Positions 9,399 through 19,555 of a DNA stretch of 57,500 bases are shown piece by piece. A program made the translations under genes and the position numbers. This stretch comes from Symbiodinium natans (Eukaryota > Sar > Dinophyceae > Suessiales > Symbiodiniaceae). Every line of letters begins with the position of its first letter. Position 1 is the stretch's first letter. The notes beneath the pieces are model-generated. The model was not told where the DNA came from. It did not search any database and was given only the letters and a program-made list of their open reading frames with translations. Location of the stretch: positions 887,501 to 945,000 of the forward strand of contig CAJNDS010000225.1 in assembly GCA_905221605.1 (NCBI GenBank), given 5' to 3'.

Positions 9399-9496
9399 GT
9401 GGGAGGCACGCATGGAGAGGGCCACCAACCAGCTCCAGCGCGTTCTGCAGAAGTGGCAGGCGCACTTGGCTCGGGAGGAGAGGGCTCGGAAGCAGG
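9399..9496 (+). CDS. Putative coiled-coil exon
   Basis: Starts after TCGAG (AG|G) and ends at G|GTTTAGGG. The frame reads a charged helix (WEARMERATNQLQRVLQKWQ, then AHLAREERARK), strongly coiled-coil-like. It may belong with the basic exons at 10077 and 10741, but phases do not join directly, so an exon in between or another donor would be needed. Confidence 0.55.
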
Positions 9497-9830
9497 GTTT
9501 AGGGTTTAGGGTTTTAGGGTTTCAGGGTTTTAGGGTTTTTGGGGTTTTTGGGGGGTTTGGGGTTGTTAGGGTTTTAGGGCTTTAGGGCTTTTGGGGTTTT
9601 AGGGTTTTAGGGTTTTTAGGCTTTGGGGTTTTAGGGTTTTAGGGCTTTAGGGTTTTTGGGGTTTTAGGGTTTTAGGGATTTAGGGTTTCAGGGGTTTCAG
9701 GGTTTTAGGGTTTTAGGGTTTTAGGGCTTTAGGGTTTTAGGGTTTTAGGGTTTTCGGGTTTAGGGTTTTAGGGTTTTTAGAGTTTCAGGGTCTAGCTAGG
9801 GTTTTAGGGTTAGGGTTTTGGGTTCTGGTT
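9497..9830. repeat. G-strand tract, mainly GGGTTTTA
   Basis: Starts at the proposed donor. Predominantly the octamer GGGTTTTA with GGGCTTTA variants. Confidence 0.9.
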
Positions 9831-9984
9831 CTGGGTAACCCTGCAGTTGGTTGCATCCGCTGAGTGCCCTGGCTTATAGGGTCTGGGGTATAGGGTCGCA
9901 TCGGAGACAACTTGGTCCAAAGCCCTGAGCACAGCACCGTCAGACAGACACGTCTGGTAGGTTTGGAGCCCTCAGTCCTAAACT

Positions 9985-10072
9985 CTATAGATCACCGTAA
10001 AACCCCAAAAGCCCAAAAGCCTAAAAGCCTAAAACCCAAAACCCTAAGACCCCAAAACCCTAAGACCCCCCG
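9985..10072. repeat. C-strand tract, CCCAAAAG/CCTAAAAG variants
   Basis: Degenerate C-strand octamers (CCCAAAAG, CCTAAAAG, CCCTAAGA) leading to a CCGCCAG acceptor. Confidence 0.8.
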
Positions 10073-10076
10073 CCAG

Positions 10077-10151
10077 GAGTCGATCCGACGCCGGAAGTCT
10101 CTGCATCAATCTTCGAAGGCGCGGCAGCTGAAGAAAAAAAGGGCAGCTTAG
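10077..10151 (+). CDS. Putative basic exon, internal or terminal
   Basis: Starts after CGCCAG (AG|G). One frame reads ESIRRRKSLHQSSKARQLKK and stops at TAG 10149-10151. A GC donor just before the stop (AGG|GCAGCT) would make it internal and phase-compatible with the exon at 10741. A second frame is also open. Lys/Arg/Gln-rich; coiled-coil or nucleic-acid-binding character is inferred from composition only. Confidence 0.45.
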   Translation, partial: ESIRRRKSLHQSSKARQLKKKRAA

Positions 10152-10740
10152 CGGCAGTTAAGGGTTCAGGGTTTAAGGGATTCGAGTTTAGGGTGTATAG
10201 CACTATAGGGTGTAGGGTTCAGGGTGTAGGGCAGCTTAGCTGCATCTTCGGGAGGGTTGAGGTTTGAGCGGTGTATGGTTTTAAGTTTCGGCATTGGGAC
10301 CTAGGGCCTAGAGTTTAGGAATCGGGGCTGAAGAACACAAGGACTTACAACGTTTGATGGTGTTGATTGATTCTTGTTGTCGGCTTTGATAAAGCTTCCC
10401 GTCCATGTCAGAAGCTGCGCCCTACGCCCAATCATAACTGCACTTACAATCCACTTTTAAGCCCTATTATTCCTCAACCCTTAACCAAACCTCCCGCCAA
10501 AAACCCCAAAAGCGTCGAGGAATGAGGGCTTAGGGTTTAGGGTTAGAAGCCTGCTAAACCCTAACCCCCAGCCGCCAACAATCATGGGTTCCCCTACTCC
10601 CCCCCCTCTATAACTAAATTCTTTAAGGGGGGAACCCAGGGGTAGAAGAGAGGGGGGTTGAAGGGCAACCATGACAAAAGCACCAAAGCAAAACGAGAGG
10701 TGCGTCTCGGGGGTTTCAATCTGCGACCCATGAAACAGAG

Positions 10741-10834
10741 GATCAAGCCCTTCAGCGGCAGCGGCAGCGAGATCAGCGCCAGCTGCTGCGAGCGCAGCGA
10801 CTTCGGAGGCGGGCCCAGAAGGCCCGGTCAAAAG
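10741..10834 (+). CDS. Putative Arg/Gln-rich coiled-coil exon
   Basis: Starts after ACAGAG and ends at G|GTTTAGGG, 31 codons plus one base. The frame reads DQALQRQRQRDQRQLLRAQR and then LRRRAQKARSK, a long charged helix like the exon at 9399. Probably the same gene (inference). Confidence 0.5.
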
Positions 10835-11019
10835 GTTTAGGGTTTTGGGGTTTAGGGTTGAGGGTTTGGGGTTAAGCCCTAAGCCCCTAAGCCCGAAACC
10901 CCAAATTGGCGTTATTCTTCTCTAGCATGTCGCCTATAGTCCTATAGACTCTATAAACCCTCTAAATCCAATAAACCTTATAAACCTCATAAATCCTGTG
11001 AACCTTTCAAGGCGCACAG

Positions 11020-11119
11020 AGACATGACGATGGAGGAGATCCTCCGTGGCCGCCACCCGACGTGCGGAGACAAAAAGTCTGCTGATTGCTGCTGCCTGCA
11101 AGGACACTGGATTCAGTCG
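11020..11119 (+). CDS. Putative Cys-rich exon
   Basis: Starts after GCACAG and ends at GTGTGGGG; one base plus 33 codons. It reads DMTMEEILRGRHPTCGDKKS followed by ADCCCLQGHWIQS. The CCC cluster and the single open frame support coding. No family recognised. Confidence 0.5.
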
Positions 11120-11129
11120 GTGTGGGGCT

Positions 11130-11345
11130 TATTTAGGGCTCCGTGTTAGCAGATTTATGATTACGGGCTTTGTAGTTTCGGGTTTTGTAGTTTCAAGCAG
11201 TTAGGGTTTAACAGTTTAGGGCTCAGTGTTAGCAGATTTATGGTTGGGGGTTTTGTAGTTTCAGGGCAGTTAGGGTGTAAAAGTTTAGGACTCGGTGCTA
11301 GCAGATTTATGGTTAGGGGTTTTGCAGTTTCAGGTTATTGCAGTT
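11130..11345. repeat. Three tandem copies of a ~75 bp unit
   Basis: The segment containing 'gttagcagatttatg', 'tttgtagtttc' and 'cagttagggt' occurs three times in a row with divergence, downstream of the exon at 11020. The unit itself contains TTTAGGG. Confidence 0.85.
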
Positions 11346-11399
11346 GGGCTCCTGTAGTGCCCTGTCAAGTCGATGGCCACACCGCTTTTCAGCCAGAAG

Positions 11400-11866
11400 A
11401 GTGGGTCGCCTAAGCCCTCAGTAGCCCCTAAGCCCTGAACCCCCAAAGCCCCTGAACCTTAACCCTGAACTCCGAACCCTAAACCCTAGATCCTAAACCG
11501 GGTGTTGCAAGTCGTAAACTAGACCTTCACGCCAGAAGCCCAAACCCTCAGTCGTATTGCCCAAGCTAGTTTGAACCTGAGGCAGAAGATTTCTCTAGTA
11601 CCTACAAAATTTAATTTCATAATGCGACTATGCTTTTGTACACGACAGGGTCAAGCTCATGATTAGAAAGGCTCCCAAACCCAAAACCTTACGTACCCCT
11701 AAACCCCAAACCCTGAAACCCTGAAACCCTGAAACCCTGAAACCCTGAAACCCTGAACCCCTGAAACTGTGAAAGCCTGAAACCCTGAAACCCTAAACCC
11801 TGAAACCCTGAAACCCTAAACCCTAAACCCTAAATCCTAAACCCCAAACCCTAAACCCCAAACCCG
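11400..11866. repeat. C-strand tracts, CCCTGAAA variant array
   Basis: Decayed CCCTAAA around 11400-11500, unique spacer, then a homogeneous CCCTGAAA octamer array at about 11712-11810 grading to CCCTAAA. Confidence 0.85.
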
Positions 11867-11888
11867 CTCGGCCCCGGAGGTGCCGCAG

Positions 11889-11969
11889 CAAACATTCCTC
11901 TTCGCGCCGCCCTCCGCAGCGGTGAAGAACGTCAGGCAGTGGGGGCTGCTTCCTTGGGCTCAACGAGTG
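11889..11969 (+). CDS. Putative exon (hypothetical)
   Basis: 81 nt, 27 codons, phase 0/0. Starts after TGCCGCAG and ends at GTTTAGGG. Reads QTFLFAPPSAAVKNVRQWGL and then LPWAQRV. Hydrophobic/aromatic content and a clean frame support coding. No family. Confidence 0.5.
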
Positions 11970-12054
11970 GTTTAGGGTTTAGGGCTAGGGTTTAGGGTTT
12001 AGGGTTTATAAGGTTAAGGGTTTAGGGTTTAGGGCTTAGGGTTTAGGGTGACCC

Positions 12055-12620
12055 TACTGGAATCCTGAGGCCGAAGCCCGAAACCTGAACTGAGGGGCTT
12101 GGCATGGCTTGGCATTTCCAGTGCATTTGGCAGTCGTTGCCTGTTGATGCTCCTGTCGTTTTGGGGTAAGCGCGCTGGTTCGCCAACATCTGCACCCAAA
12201 AGGACCTTGAAGCCGCAAGCCCCCCCAAACCCAAGACGCCAATATAGGGGTCGGAAAATTGCAAACAGTATCCCCTTGTGGCCCCTTTATCAATGTACGA
12301 AATTACTCCCCCAAACCCCTATTTGCCAGACCATAGTGCGAGAAACCCTAGAAGACCCAAACCCTGAACCCTCGGCCCTAAACTTAAGGGGTCTAAGGAG
12401 GGACCCCTAAAGGGGCCCTTAATCTTATTCCCCTATATGTCCCCTATAGATACCTTATATAGTCCCTATGTACCTAAGTAGCCCCAAATAACCCCCAAAT
12501 AATCCCTAAGGTCCCTTGTAGGGGTCCGTCCTTTAGTCCCTTGATGCACCCACAACCTTACATCCTAAAACCTACAAAACCCTCGGCCAGAGCCCTAAAA
12601 AGCCCAAAGCTCCGAGCCCA
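12055..12620. other. Mixed unique sequence with decayed C-strand repeat
   Basis: Contains a + ORF at 12099-12410 that is probably fortuitous. 12420-12545 is AT-richer with repeated 'ccctatag/ccctatat'. No gene supported. Confidence 0.4.
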
Positions 12621-12631
12621 CTTTTTGGGAG

Positions 12632-13032
12632 CCCCTAAACCCTAAACCCCAAACCCTAAACCCCAAACCCTAAACCCTGAAACCCTAAACCCCAAACCCG
12701 AAACCCTAAACCCTAAACCCCAAACCCTAAACCCTAAACCCCAAACCCTAAACCCTAAACCCCAAACCCTAAACCCTGAAACCCCAAACCCTAAACCCCA
12801 AACCCTAAACCCTGAAACCCCAAACCCTAAACCCCAAACCCTAAACCCTGAAACCCTAAACCCCAAACCCCAAACCCTAAACCCTAAACCCCAAACCCCA
12901 AACCCTGAAATCCTAAACCCCAAACCCGAGACCCTAAACCCTAAACCCCAAACCCGAAACCCTAAACCCTAAACCCTGAACCCTAAACCCTGAACCCTGA
13001 ACCCTAAACCCTGAACCCTGGACCCTGAACCC
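12632..13032. repeat. C-strand array with CCCCAAA/CCCTAAA/CCCTGAAA alternation
   Basis: Higher-order arrangement: groups of CCCTAAACCCCAAA separated by CCCTGAAA recur every ~50-60 bp, implying block duplication. A 93-codon minus ORF here is an artefact of the repeat. Confidence 0.95.
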
Positions 13033-13040
13033 TATTCCAG

Positions 13041-13076
13041 GTTGAAGATGCCAGCTCCACAGAGGCCAGGGGAGTT
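13041..13076 (+). CDS. Putative 36-nt micro-exon
   Basis: Exactly 12 codons (VEDASSTEARGV), phase 0/0, between TATTCCAG (AG|G) and GTTTAGGG, with C-strand repeat before and G-strand after. Very short, so chance cannot be excluded. Confidence 0.4.
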
Positions 13077-13410
13077 GTTTAGGGCTTAGGGTTAGGGTTT
13101 TCGGCTGTAGGGTTTAGGGTTTACAGGGTTTAGAGGGCGGCTTGGAGGGTTTACAGGGTTGAGAGGGCGGCTTGGGGTTTAAGGTTTAGGGTTTAAGGTC
13201 TGGTGGTGGCATTTGTAGGATTTGTCATAGATGTAAAGGGTTTTGTTGTTGGGTGGAGAGGGTGAATGGGGTCGAGGGTTGTGGGGTTTATAGGGTTTAG
13301 AGGGCATGGGTTTGTGGGCCTTATGGGGTTTGCAAGGTTGAGGATTTAGGTTCTCCCTTAGACCCTAAACCCTAAGCCCTAAACACCAAACCCTAAACCC
13401 TAAACCCTTC
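13077..13410. repeat. Decayed G-strand tract, then short C-strand tract
   Basis: GGGTTTA derivatives with a 'gggtttacagggtt' duplication, then CCCTAAA at about 13365-13408. Confidence 0.75.
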
Positions 13411-13919
13411 AGGGACGGGGGCGCCAGCGGGTGAGGGCCGGCCGGACTCAAGGAGGCATAGGTAGGCTTTGGGGAATGAAGGGAAAATTTTGGGGTCCTA
13501 AACCCTAAAACCCGAAGCCCCAGCTCCCTTCAAATCGGAAATTTGGACCCAATGCCAAAACCCTTTTGCTTGGGTTGGGGTGCAATGTGTAGGGTTTAGG
13601 GCTTGTAGGGTTTAGGGCTTCAGGAATTTGAAGGCCCCAGCCCTAAAATCTAAGGCTCCCCAAGCCGTTCAGGCCGAAACCCTAAACGTGGCTTCGACAC
13701 TCTCAGGCCCAAGCCCCCCGAACTTCGAACTAGTCCCCCAAACCCTAGTGCGTCATGCTCTCATCGCCACATTGCAAAAAAGTAGCCATGAACAGACCCC
13801 CCCCCACCCCGGCGTATTAGAGTTTCAGCGATGACGGTTTACCTGCATTCCCCCCGAAGTACAGCAAACAAAAACCACCGAAATTGTCGGCAACTTCGAG
13901 GGCCCAGGCTTCATTTCAG

Positions 13920-14024
13920 AGTTTGGGTGCCCGGACTCCAAGATCCGCGAGGCTGGTTGCGCTGGACACGGCCGGCGACGACAGCGTGCAGTGGAAGCTG
14001 CCGCCCCACACACCAGGCCGTTGA
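13920..14024 (+). CDS. Putative terminal exon (hypothetical)
   Basis: Starts after CTTCATTTCAG, a pyrimidine-rich acceptor, and ends in TGA. 34 codons including SARLVALDTAGDDSVQWKLP, ending PHTPGR. The composition is that of a normal globular C-terminus, unlike the neighbouring Arg/Pro frames. Family unknown. Confidence 0.5.
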   Translation, partial: SLGARTPRSARLVALDTAGDDSVQWKLPPHTPGR

Positions 14025-14296
14025 GGGCTGTGTGGGGTTGCGAGGTAGCGTTTCTATTCTGGTTTCTGGTGAGTGTGTGTACAAACACATGTTTGTTGAA
14101 TTGAAGTTTTTGTGGATAAGCAATAGTAGAGATCCTCCTCATCTGGGGCTTGGGGAGTTTTGGGTGTGGGGTTGGGGAAACCCGAAGCCTTTAACATCCA
14201 GCAAGCCCCACGGTGAGTGAGGATGTAGCCGGCCCTCTTCACTGACATCGCGAGTTTGTCCCGGACCGCTTGGCTCTAGACCCGGCTTCATGGACA

Positions 14297-14702
14297 AAAC
14301 CCTACAAACCCTAAACCCTAAACCCTATTCCCTAAACAGCTAACCCCAAACCCTAAACCCTAAACCCTAAACCCTAAACCCTAAACCCTAAACCCTAAAC
14401 CCTAAACCCTAAACCCTAAACCCTAAACCCTAAACCCTAAACCCTAAACCCTAAACCCTAGACCCTAGACCCTAGACCCTAAACCCTAAACCCGAAACCC
14501 GAAACCCGAAACCCTAAACCCTAAACCCTAAACCCTAAACCCTAAACCCTAAACCCTAAGCCCTAAGCCCTAAGCCCTAAACCCTAAACCCTCCCTAAAC
14601 CCTAAACCCTAAACCCTAAACCCTAAACCCTAAACCCTAAACCCTAAACCCTAAACCCTAAACCCTAAACCCTAAACCCTAAACCTAAACCCTAAACAGC
14701 TA
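14297..14702. repeat. Long C-strand telomere-like array
   Basis: About 50 mostly perfect CCCTAAA units with blocks of CCCTAGA, CCCGAAA and CCCTAAG. The flanking phrase 'ccctaaacagctaacc' occurs at both ends (14331 and 14691), indicating a duplication. Confidence 0.95.
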
Positions 14703-15064
14703 ACCCAAAACCCCAAGACACCCCCGACAATCCCAGTTTCGCAGACCACATCCTGCGCAGGCCTCTTGATTGGCTCGCACCCGGCAACCTTGTCAGGCAT
14801 CCTGGGCTTTCTAAGTTGTGGGGCTTTGGGGTCTCGGACGCAGGGGGTTCGGGGTGTGAGTTTGTAGAGCTTGGGAGGTACAAAGCTTTGTTTCGGTGCT
14901 TGTGTCCCTCACCCAGAAAGCTACAACTCTGAGCTGCCCGAGGCCCGAAAGCCCTCAAAGACCCACTGAAGCCCAGGGTCCTGGAACCCCCTCAGCGCGA
15001 GACCCCTGGACATCCAAAAATCCCAAAGCCCCAGAGCCCAAAGAATCCCAAGCCGACCCTGCAG

Positions 15065-15140
15065 TGTTGGAGGCGCCCTCATGGACGACGAGATTCTGGA
15101 CGAGAACGAGGTTCCCGACGAGTGCGGGCCCCCAGCCTAA
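15065..15140 (+). CDS. Putative acidic terminal exon
   Basis: Starts after a CCCTGCAG acceptor and ends at TAA 15138-15140. Reads VGGALMDDEILDENEVPDEC and then GPPA, an acidic C-terminal tail. An internal ATG also exists. Parent gene unknown. Confidence 0.5.
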
Positions 15141-15233
15141 GGCAGGACAAATTTCCTTGCAACGATTGAGGTTCGGGGGAAGCAGCATCACTGCTGGTTT
15201 CTTGGTGTCAGTTTCCTTCTCCAGCACTACGTT

Positions 15234-16601
15234 GTGTGCAGTGTGGATTCTTCTAGAGCAGGGATCCGTTTCTATCTTTGGGACGATTGGAATCATGAGA
15301 TTGTTAAGCCAATGAGATGCGCAGACACAAAAACCCGAAGCCTTCCCATTTGGTTTCCGGCAAGTGTCGGCCCAGACAAAGCTCGAGATACTGGTAGCAC
15401 CGGAATGGCTGGCAAGTCCTTGCAGACCCTTCAGCGGCGCATTGATGTGCTCAAGTCCTTCCAATCTCGCTTGGTCTGGCCTGCACTTACCCACTTCCAG
15501 GCCTTCGGTGAGACCTTTGCGCTCCCATGCCGGATCACTTCAGTAGGCAGTGCCCACGTACCTGTCCAGCTTCTGCGTTACTTGGCAGGGTTCTTTGATG
15601 GCGATGGATGTGTGAGAGGGCACCGTACATCAGTCGAGCTCTCTGTGGGCCAGTCTAGCTCCAATGCCGCGATCTTGGTGCTGTTCTTGAAGACTTTCGG
15701 AGGTGCAGTGTACGTGCATTCGAAGGGCAGGGGCATCCGCCGGCCGGCCTTGCGGTGGAGCATTACAGGGAAAGCTGCGCAGCAGGCAGCAGCCAGGCTT
15801 GCTGAAGAGACTGTTGTGAAACGGCGCCAGCTAGAATTGGTGACGTGTTGGCCTGTCAAGATGCAAGATCGGATCCCAGCCATGATGAAGCTTGTAGCTC
15901 TGAAGTCGCAACAGGATGCCCCGCGCCATACGTGTTCTTGGGCTTACGTCGCAGGGTTCTTCGACGCTGAAGGCTGTATCTATCTGTCACCCCACCAGTC
16001 CATTACATTGTATCTTGCGCAGAAGAGCCGATTTGTGCTTATCTGGATCGCTAACTTCTGCTGGGCTGACTTGGGTGTAGATCTATTTTGGGGTCTTCAG
16101 GCACATAATATCACGAATTTGAGAATTTCGGCGAGGTATGGTGCAACATTGATATTGCGAAGATTATTAGACAATGGTATGTTGGTGAAAAGGCCGTCTG
16201 CAATGCTGGCCCTGGGCCTTGACGATGCCAATTTTCACGACACAAGACATCGCTTGGCCCAGCTTGTCGGCAACCAGGCAAGATACCAGCGTTTGACGGC
16301 AGCAGGTTGCGAAAGAGCACGCGGGATACACACAAAGCAGGGTCTGCTTCGGAGGAGGAAGGTCTCTAGTCAAGCGGATGAAGTTGCAAGACTCTCAGAG
16401 CAGCTTCGAATCATGAAGTTGCGACACCAGCACCTGAACTCAGTTAGCGTTTATCGCGCTTTGCGGAGTGACATTCGGGCGCTCATGGCCCAGGGGGCCG
16501 CTCTTGACAAGACGCGAAGTCGGTTCAATCATGGCGAAGTAGCATCCGCGCTGCATGTTTCATCAACGGGCAAACTGCCAAACACCCTTTTGCTGGAGTA
16601 G
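15234..16601 (+). CDS. Two-motif LAGLIDADG homing-endonuclease-like protein
   Basis: A single 455-codon frame, the longest intact ORF here apart from repeat artefacts. Two LAGLIDADG-type motifs are visible: YLAGFFDGDGCV near residue 118 and YVAGFFDAEGCIY near residue 240, each followed by a beta-rich region as in monomeric homing endonucleases. The acidic residue at the end of each motif helix (GDG, AEG) is the expected metal ligand. A basic, coiled-coil-like C-terminal segment follows (ARLSEQLRIMKLRHQHLN). The first codon is GTG, so the better start is ATG 15405 (MAGKSLQTLQRR), about 398 residues. It is not inside a recognisable group I intron or intein, so it may be free-standing or domesticated. 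No telomere-like repeat interrupts it. Activity cannot be judged from sequence. Confidence 0.85.
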   Translation: MCSVDSSRAGIRFYLWDDWNHEIVKPMRCADTKTRSLPIWFPASVGPDKARDTGSTGMAGKSLQTLQRRIDVLKSFQSRLVWPALTHFQAFGETFALPCRITSVGSAHVPVQLLRYLAGFFDGDGCVRGHRTSVELSVGQSSSNAAILVLFLKTFGGAVYVHSKGRGIRRPALRWSITGKAAQQAAARLAEETVVKRRQLELVTCWPVKMQDRIPAMMKLVALKSQQDAPRHTCSWAYVAGFFDAEGCIYLSPHQSITLYLAQKSRFVLIWIANFCWADLGVDLFWGLQAHNITNLRISARYGATLILRRLLDNGMLVKRPSAMLALGLDDANFHDTRHRLAQLVGNQARYQRLTAAGCERARGIHTKQGLLRRRKVSSQADEVARLSEQLRIMKLRHQHLNSVSVYRALRSDIRALMAQGAALDKTRSRFNHGEVASALHVSSTGKLPNTLLLE

Positions 16602-16847
16602 CAGCAGTCGTCGTGCCAACAGTGGTTTGTGGGCTGGGTGAACGGGTCTTTGTTCATTGCCCCCTTGCCCCCCCCCCCCGCAAGCCTGCTCTTCGGCAGC
16701 TGAGGCCTTGCAGAGCATGACATCGTCTTGCAGCCCCTCATACCTCATACCCTATTTTTCCTTCAAAAGTTTCGTGCCCTGCATTAACGTAAAGCTCATA
16801 ACTTATAGCCGAAGACTGCAATCATCTTCCACTCCGCGAGCCGGAAG

Positions 16848-16878
16848 GTACGACGATGAGCCACCGCCGCCGGAGGAG
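16848..16878 (+). CDS. Putative acidic/Pro micro-exon
   Basis: Reads YDDEPPPPEE between GGAAG (AG|G) and a good donor, GTAATG. An uninterrupted frame also continues to 16995. Low-complexity coding character; parent gene unknown. Confidence 0.35.
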
Positions 16879-16995
16879 GTAATGGAGGCGATGCTTAAGC
16901 CCTGTGAACCCATCTACCATTCTTATAGACCCGAACGTTGCCTCAGCTACAAATGCGGATTGAACCCGCAGGCTGAGGATTTAGTACTGTGGTAA

Positions 16996-17430
16996 TTCGG
17001 GGCTACAGGATTTTGGCTTGGAGTTTGCGTGGATTGAAAGTACTGCGGGCATTCGGGACAGTAATTAGGCTTTGAGCCTGCGTGGATTGAAATGTTGGGG
17101 TGCAGGTTCGAGGCTGAGGCTGAGGCTTTGGTGGAGATTGACAAGTTGGGCGGGGGGACATCAGGGCATAGAGTTTTTGGCGTGTAGACTCTCGGATTTG
17201 AATGGGGCGGGGGGGGGGGCTGTAGGTCTTGGCCATGTTTGGCGGAAGTTGCCCTTTCACATTAGACAAGCCAGGTTGAGACTTGAAGCTGTGGGGTCAT
17301 GCAGTGTCTGCGCTTCCGTTTTGATTCCTCCGTTCGCCTAAGGCCCAAAGTCCCCACGCCCCGAAACCCCAAAGCCCCCTAAACCTCTGAAACCCCAAAC
17401 CCTCCCCTTCAACCTTACGCCCTTTTTCAT
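16996..17430. other. Mostly unique sequence, no recognised gene
   Basis: Contains a duplicated 'gagtttgcgtggattgaaa'-like phrase (about 17020 and 17070) and a G9 run. C-strand repeat derivatives lie at 17340-17420. Confidence 0.4.
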
Positions 17431-17445
17431 AATTACTATTGCGGG

Positions 17446-17820
17446 GTGCTGCCGGAGGCGCAGCGGGGCGGCCACGCATTCACGAAGACGCCGCGCTTCG
17501 GCTTGCTGAGAGGGTTTCGGGTTTGGGCTCGGTCGGGCTTCCGTTTTCTTGTTGGGGCCCGGGTGGCGGGCGCGTCGGGGGAAAGGCAGCAGGGCTTCAG
17601 GGTTTCCAGCTTCAAAAAGTATGCGAAGCTGGGCTCCAAAACCCGGGCCCTACCACGCAAGCGCGCCCCCCAGCAGACAGCCGAGGATGGACGTCCAGCA
17701 GCAGACCCTCGGATGGCAGATCTGACTTCTGCTTTCTCATGCCCAATTCAAGCCCCTGAAGCCCTAGAACGCAAAGCCCGTTTGCAGCTGTCGCAGGCAG
17801 TAGGCTTCTCGGGAAGTTAA
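17446..17820 (+). CDS. Possible exon(s) in one open frame
   Basis: An open frame crosses a short TTTCGGG-like stretch. Its first part (LPEAQRGGHAFTKTPRFGLL) and a later part (SSFKKYAKLGSKTRALPRKR) look coding; the middle looks like translated repeat. Likely two exons separated by an intron. No family. Confidence 0.3.
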   Translation: MLPEAQRGGHAFTKTPRFGLLRGFRVWARSGFRFLVGARVAGASGERQQGFRVSSFKKYAKLGSKTRALPRKRAPQQTAEDGRPAADPRMADLTSAFSCPIQAPEALERKARLQLSQAVGFSGS

Positions 17821-18115
17821 TTGAGGCCAGGTCTCAAATATCGCCGTCAACCATCCAGCCCGCTCCATCCCCCCCCCCTCTCCAAAAGACAAGGCCAAAA
17901 ACCCAACAGCCCTGAGCTCCCCCAGCGAGTGCGAAAGGAAGGAAAGATAAAGGAAGATCCACACACTTTGGGGTTTAGGGTTCGGGGTTCAGGGCTCTAG
18001 GGTTCAGGGAACCCTCATACCCCCAAGTAGCCCTTGAACCCCAAAGAACCGAAACATCCAGACCCTCATACCCTGAAGCCAAAATTCCAAGCATGCCCCA
18101 ATCACCCCCACCGAG

Positions 18116-18239
18116 GAGTTTCCATCCGCTTTGGTACGTGGCGCTCCCGCCCGGCTACGCGTTCGTGCCCATCGGCCGGCGCCGTGCGGGCCCCCAGAGA
18201 ACCGCAAGCGCGGAGTTGTTCTGTCGTTTAGAGGAGTAG
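18116..18239 (+). CDS. Putative terminal exon (hypothetical)
   Basis: Starts after CACCGAG (AG|G) and ends at TAG 18237-18239. Reads SFHPLWYVALPPGYAFVPIG and then a basic stretch ending ELFCRLEE. The phrase PPGYAFV loosely recalls an RRM RNP-1-like motif, but the rest of the domain is not visible, so no family is claimed. Confidence 0.45.
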
Positions 18240-18740
18240 CTGAGCAGCAGCTTATCTTGGCTAAACAGGGGTGCATGTACAGCTTCAAGCCCCAGATACT
18301 CTTCTGAAGCGCTGCATGTTTTCTCAAGAACTGTGCCAACACTGAAGGCTTCCAACGTGCAGAGTAAAAGCGGGGGTAGGTCGTTGCTACGCGGCGGGCG
18401 CAGCGGCGCGCACGGCCTGGACCATGCGCTTTTCTCGAAGCTTGCTCGCTTATTGAACGAAAATCGCGCCCTCGCTTAGGCGCAGGCGTGGGCGCGCTCG
18501 CCGTCCTCGACATCGTCGTCGCTTTTGGACGTCTGTTCTCGCGGACTGTGAGACTGTCGTCGGTTTAGAACTTCTGGGCTCACATGGTCTCTCACTGCTC
18601 GGGGTCTACGCTGGCATACGGTTGTTAAAAACAGCCGCCTACACGTCCTAAACCCCCAACCCCCTAAACTCTACACCCGCCCTACGCCTTAAGGATCCTT
18701 AAAGCTCTAAAGGGGTTCAGTCACTGGGTTTAGGGCGTTT
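18240..18740. other. Unique sequence with one stray minisatellite unit
   Basis: Near 18511-18562, 'gtcgtcgcttttggacgtc' is one unit of the minisatellite that forms the arms at 32.4 and 35.6 kb. No + strand gene is supported; a 169-codon minus ORF overlaps this and the exon at 18116 and is rejected. Confidence 0.55.
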
Positions 18741-19019
18741 AGGGTTTCATTGGCCTTGGCCAAGGCCGTGCGGGCGGCATCTTCCTGTGAGCGGCACACG
18801 ACGTATGGGGACAGGGGTGGGGGGTGTAGGGTTTCGGGTTGACCTTTTTTTGGGAAGTACTATACTACAGTAGTACTGGGATTTCCCAATGTAGAAAAGG
18901 GACTGCGTTGGGCCGCCGCACGGCGCACTGAAGGCGTGAGGCCTACGCACGCGCGAGACGCCTGATGTCGAAGCAGTTTCACAAAACATTCCCGCGGGGC
19001 CTGTTTGCTCTAGGCACAA

Positions 19020-19550
19020 GGGCCTCTAAACACCCCCAAAGAGCCCCAAGCCCCTAAACCCCTAAGTCTTAAGGTGAAAAGCCCAAGCCTCCAATCCCGA
19101 ACTTCAGGTCAAGGTGCATAGTTGGAGTTGCTAACAGGAGGTACCTTATGTGGGCCGGAAAGCCCCTAAAGGGTCCAGGGCCCTCAAAACAGCAGGCCTC
19201 CAGGTATGAAGGCCCTGCAACTCTGGGGAAAAGGGCTTAGGGTTTAGGGTTGGAGGACCTTAATGCTGCATACAGTTCAGCTCAGAACTCAGAGGTGCCT
19301 TTGATACGTGCACTTGCCGGTGGCTCCAGCTCGCTCTTGAGCCACTGGTGTCATCCCCTGAAGCTGAAAAGCTAGGTGGGGCTTCTAGGGTAGTTCAGGG
19401 TGTTGATCTTGGATCTTCGGATATGGTCTGTACAGCACAGTCGGCAGTGCTTGAGTGAAAGCCAGCTCCAGTGAAAGCGCAGCAACCTTAACGCTAAGCT
19501 ATTCAGGCTATTCACCACTCAGCCCTAAAACCCCAAACCCTCAAAAGATC
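19020..19550. other. Mostly unique, decayed repeat, no recognised gene
   Basis: Short C-strand (19020-19080) and G-strand (19230) remnants. The duplicated 'attcaggctattcac' near 19500 is minor. Confidence 0.4.
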
Positions 19551-19555
19551 CGAAG

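Noticed and set aside
12642-12923. 93-codon minus ORF of GLGFRVWG-like repeats
   Set aside because: Artefact of the CCCTAAA/CCCCAAA array.
14955-15494. 179-codon minus ORF
   Set aside because: Overlaps the acidic + terminal exon and the start of the LAGLIDADG ORF; composition unconvincing and strand opposite to all neighbours.
18004-18513. 169-codon minus ORF
   Set aside because: Overlaps the better-supported + terminal exon at 18116 and has Arg/Pro-rich composition typical of antisense GC-rich DNA.
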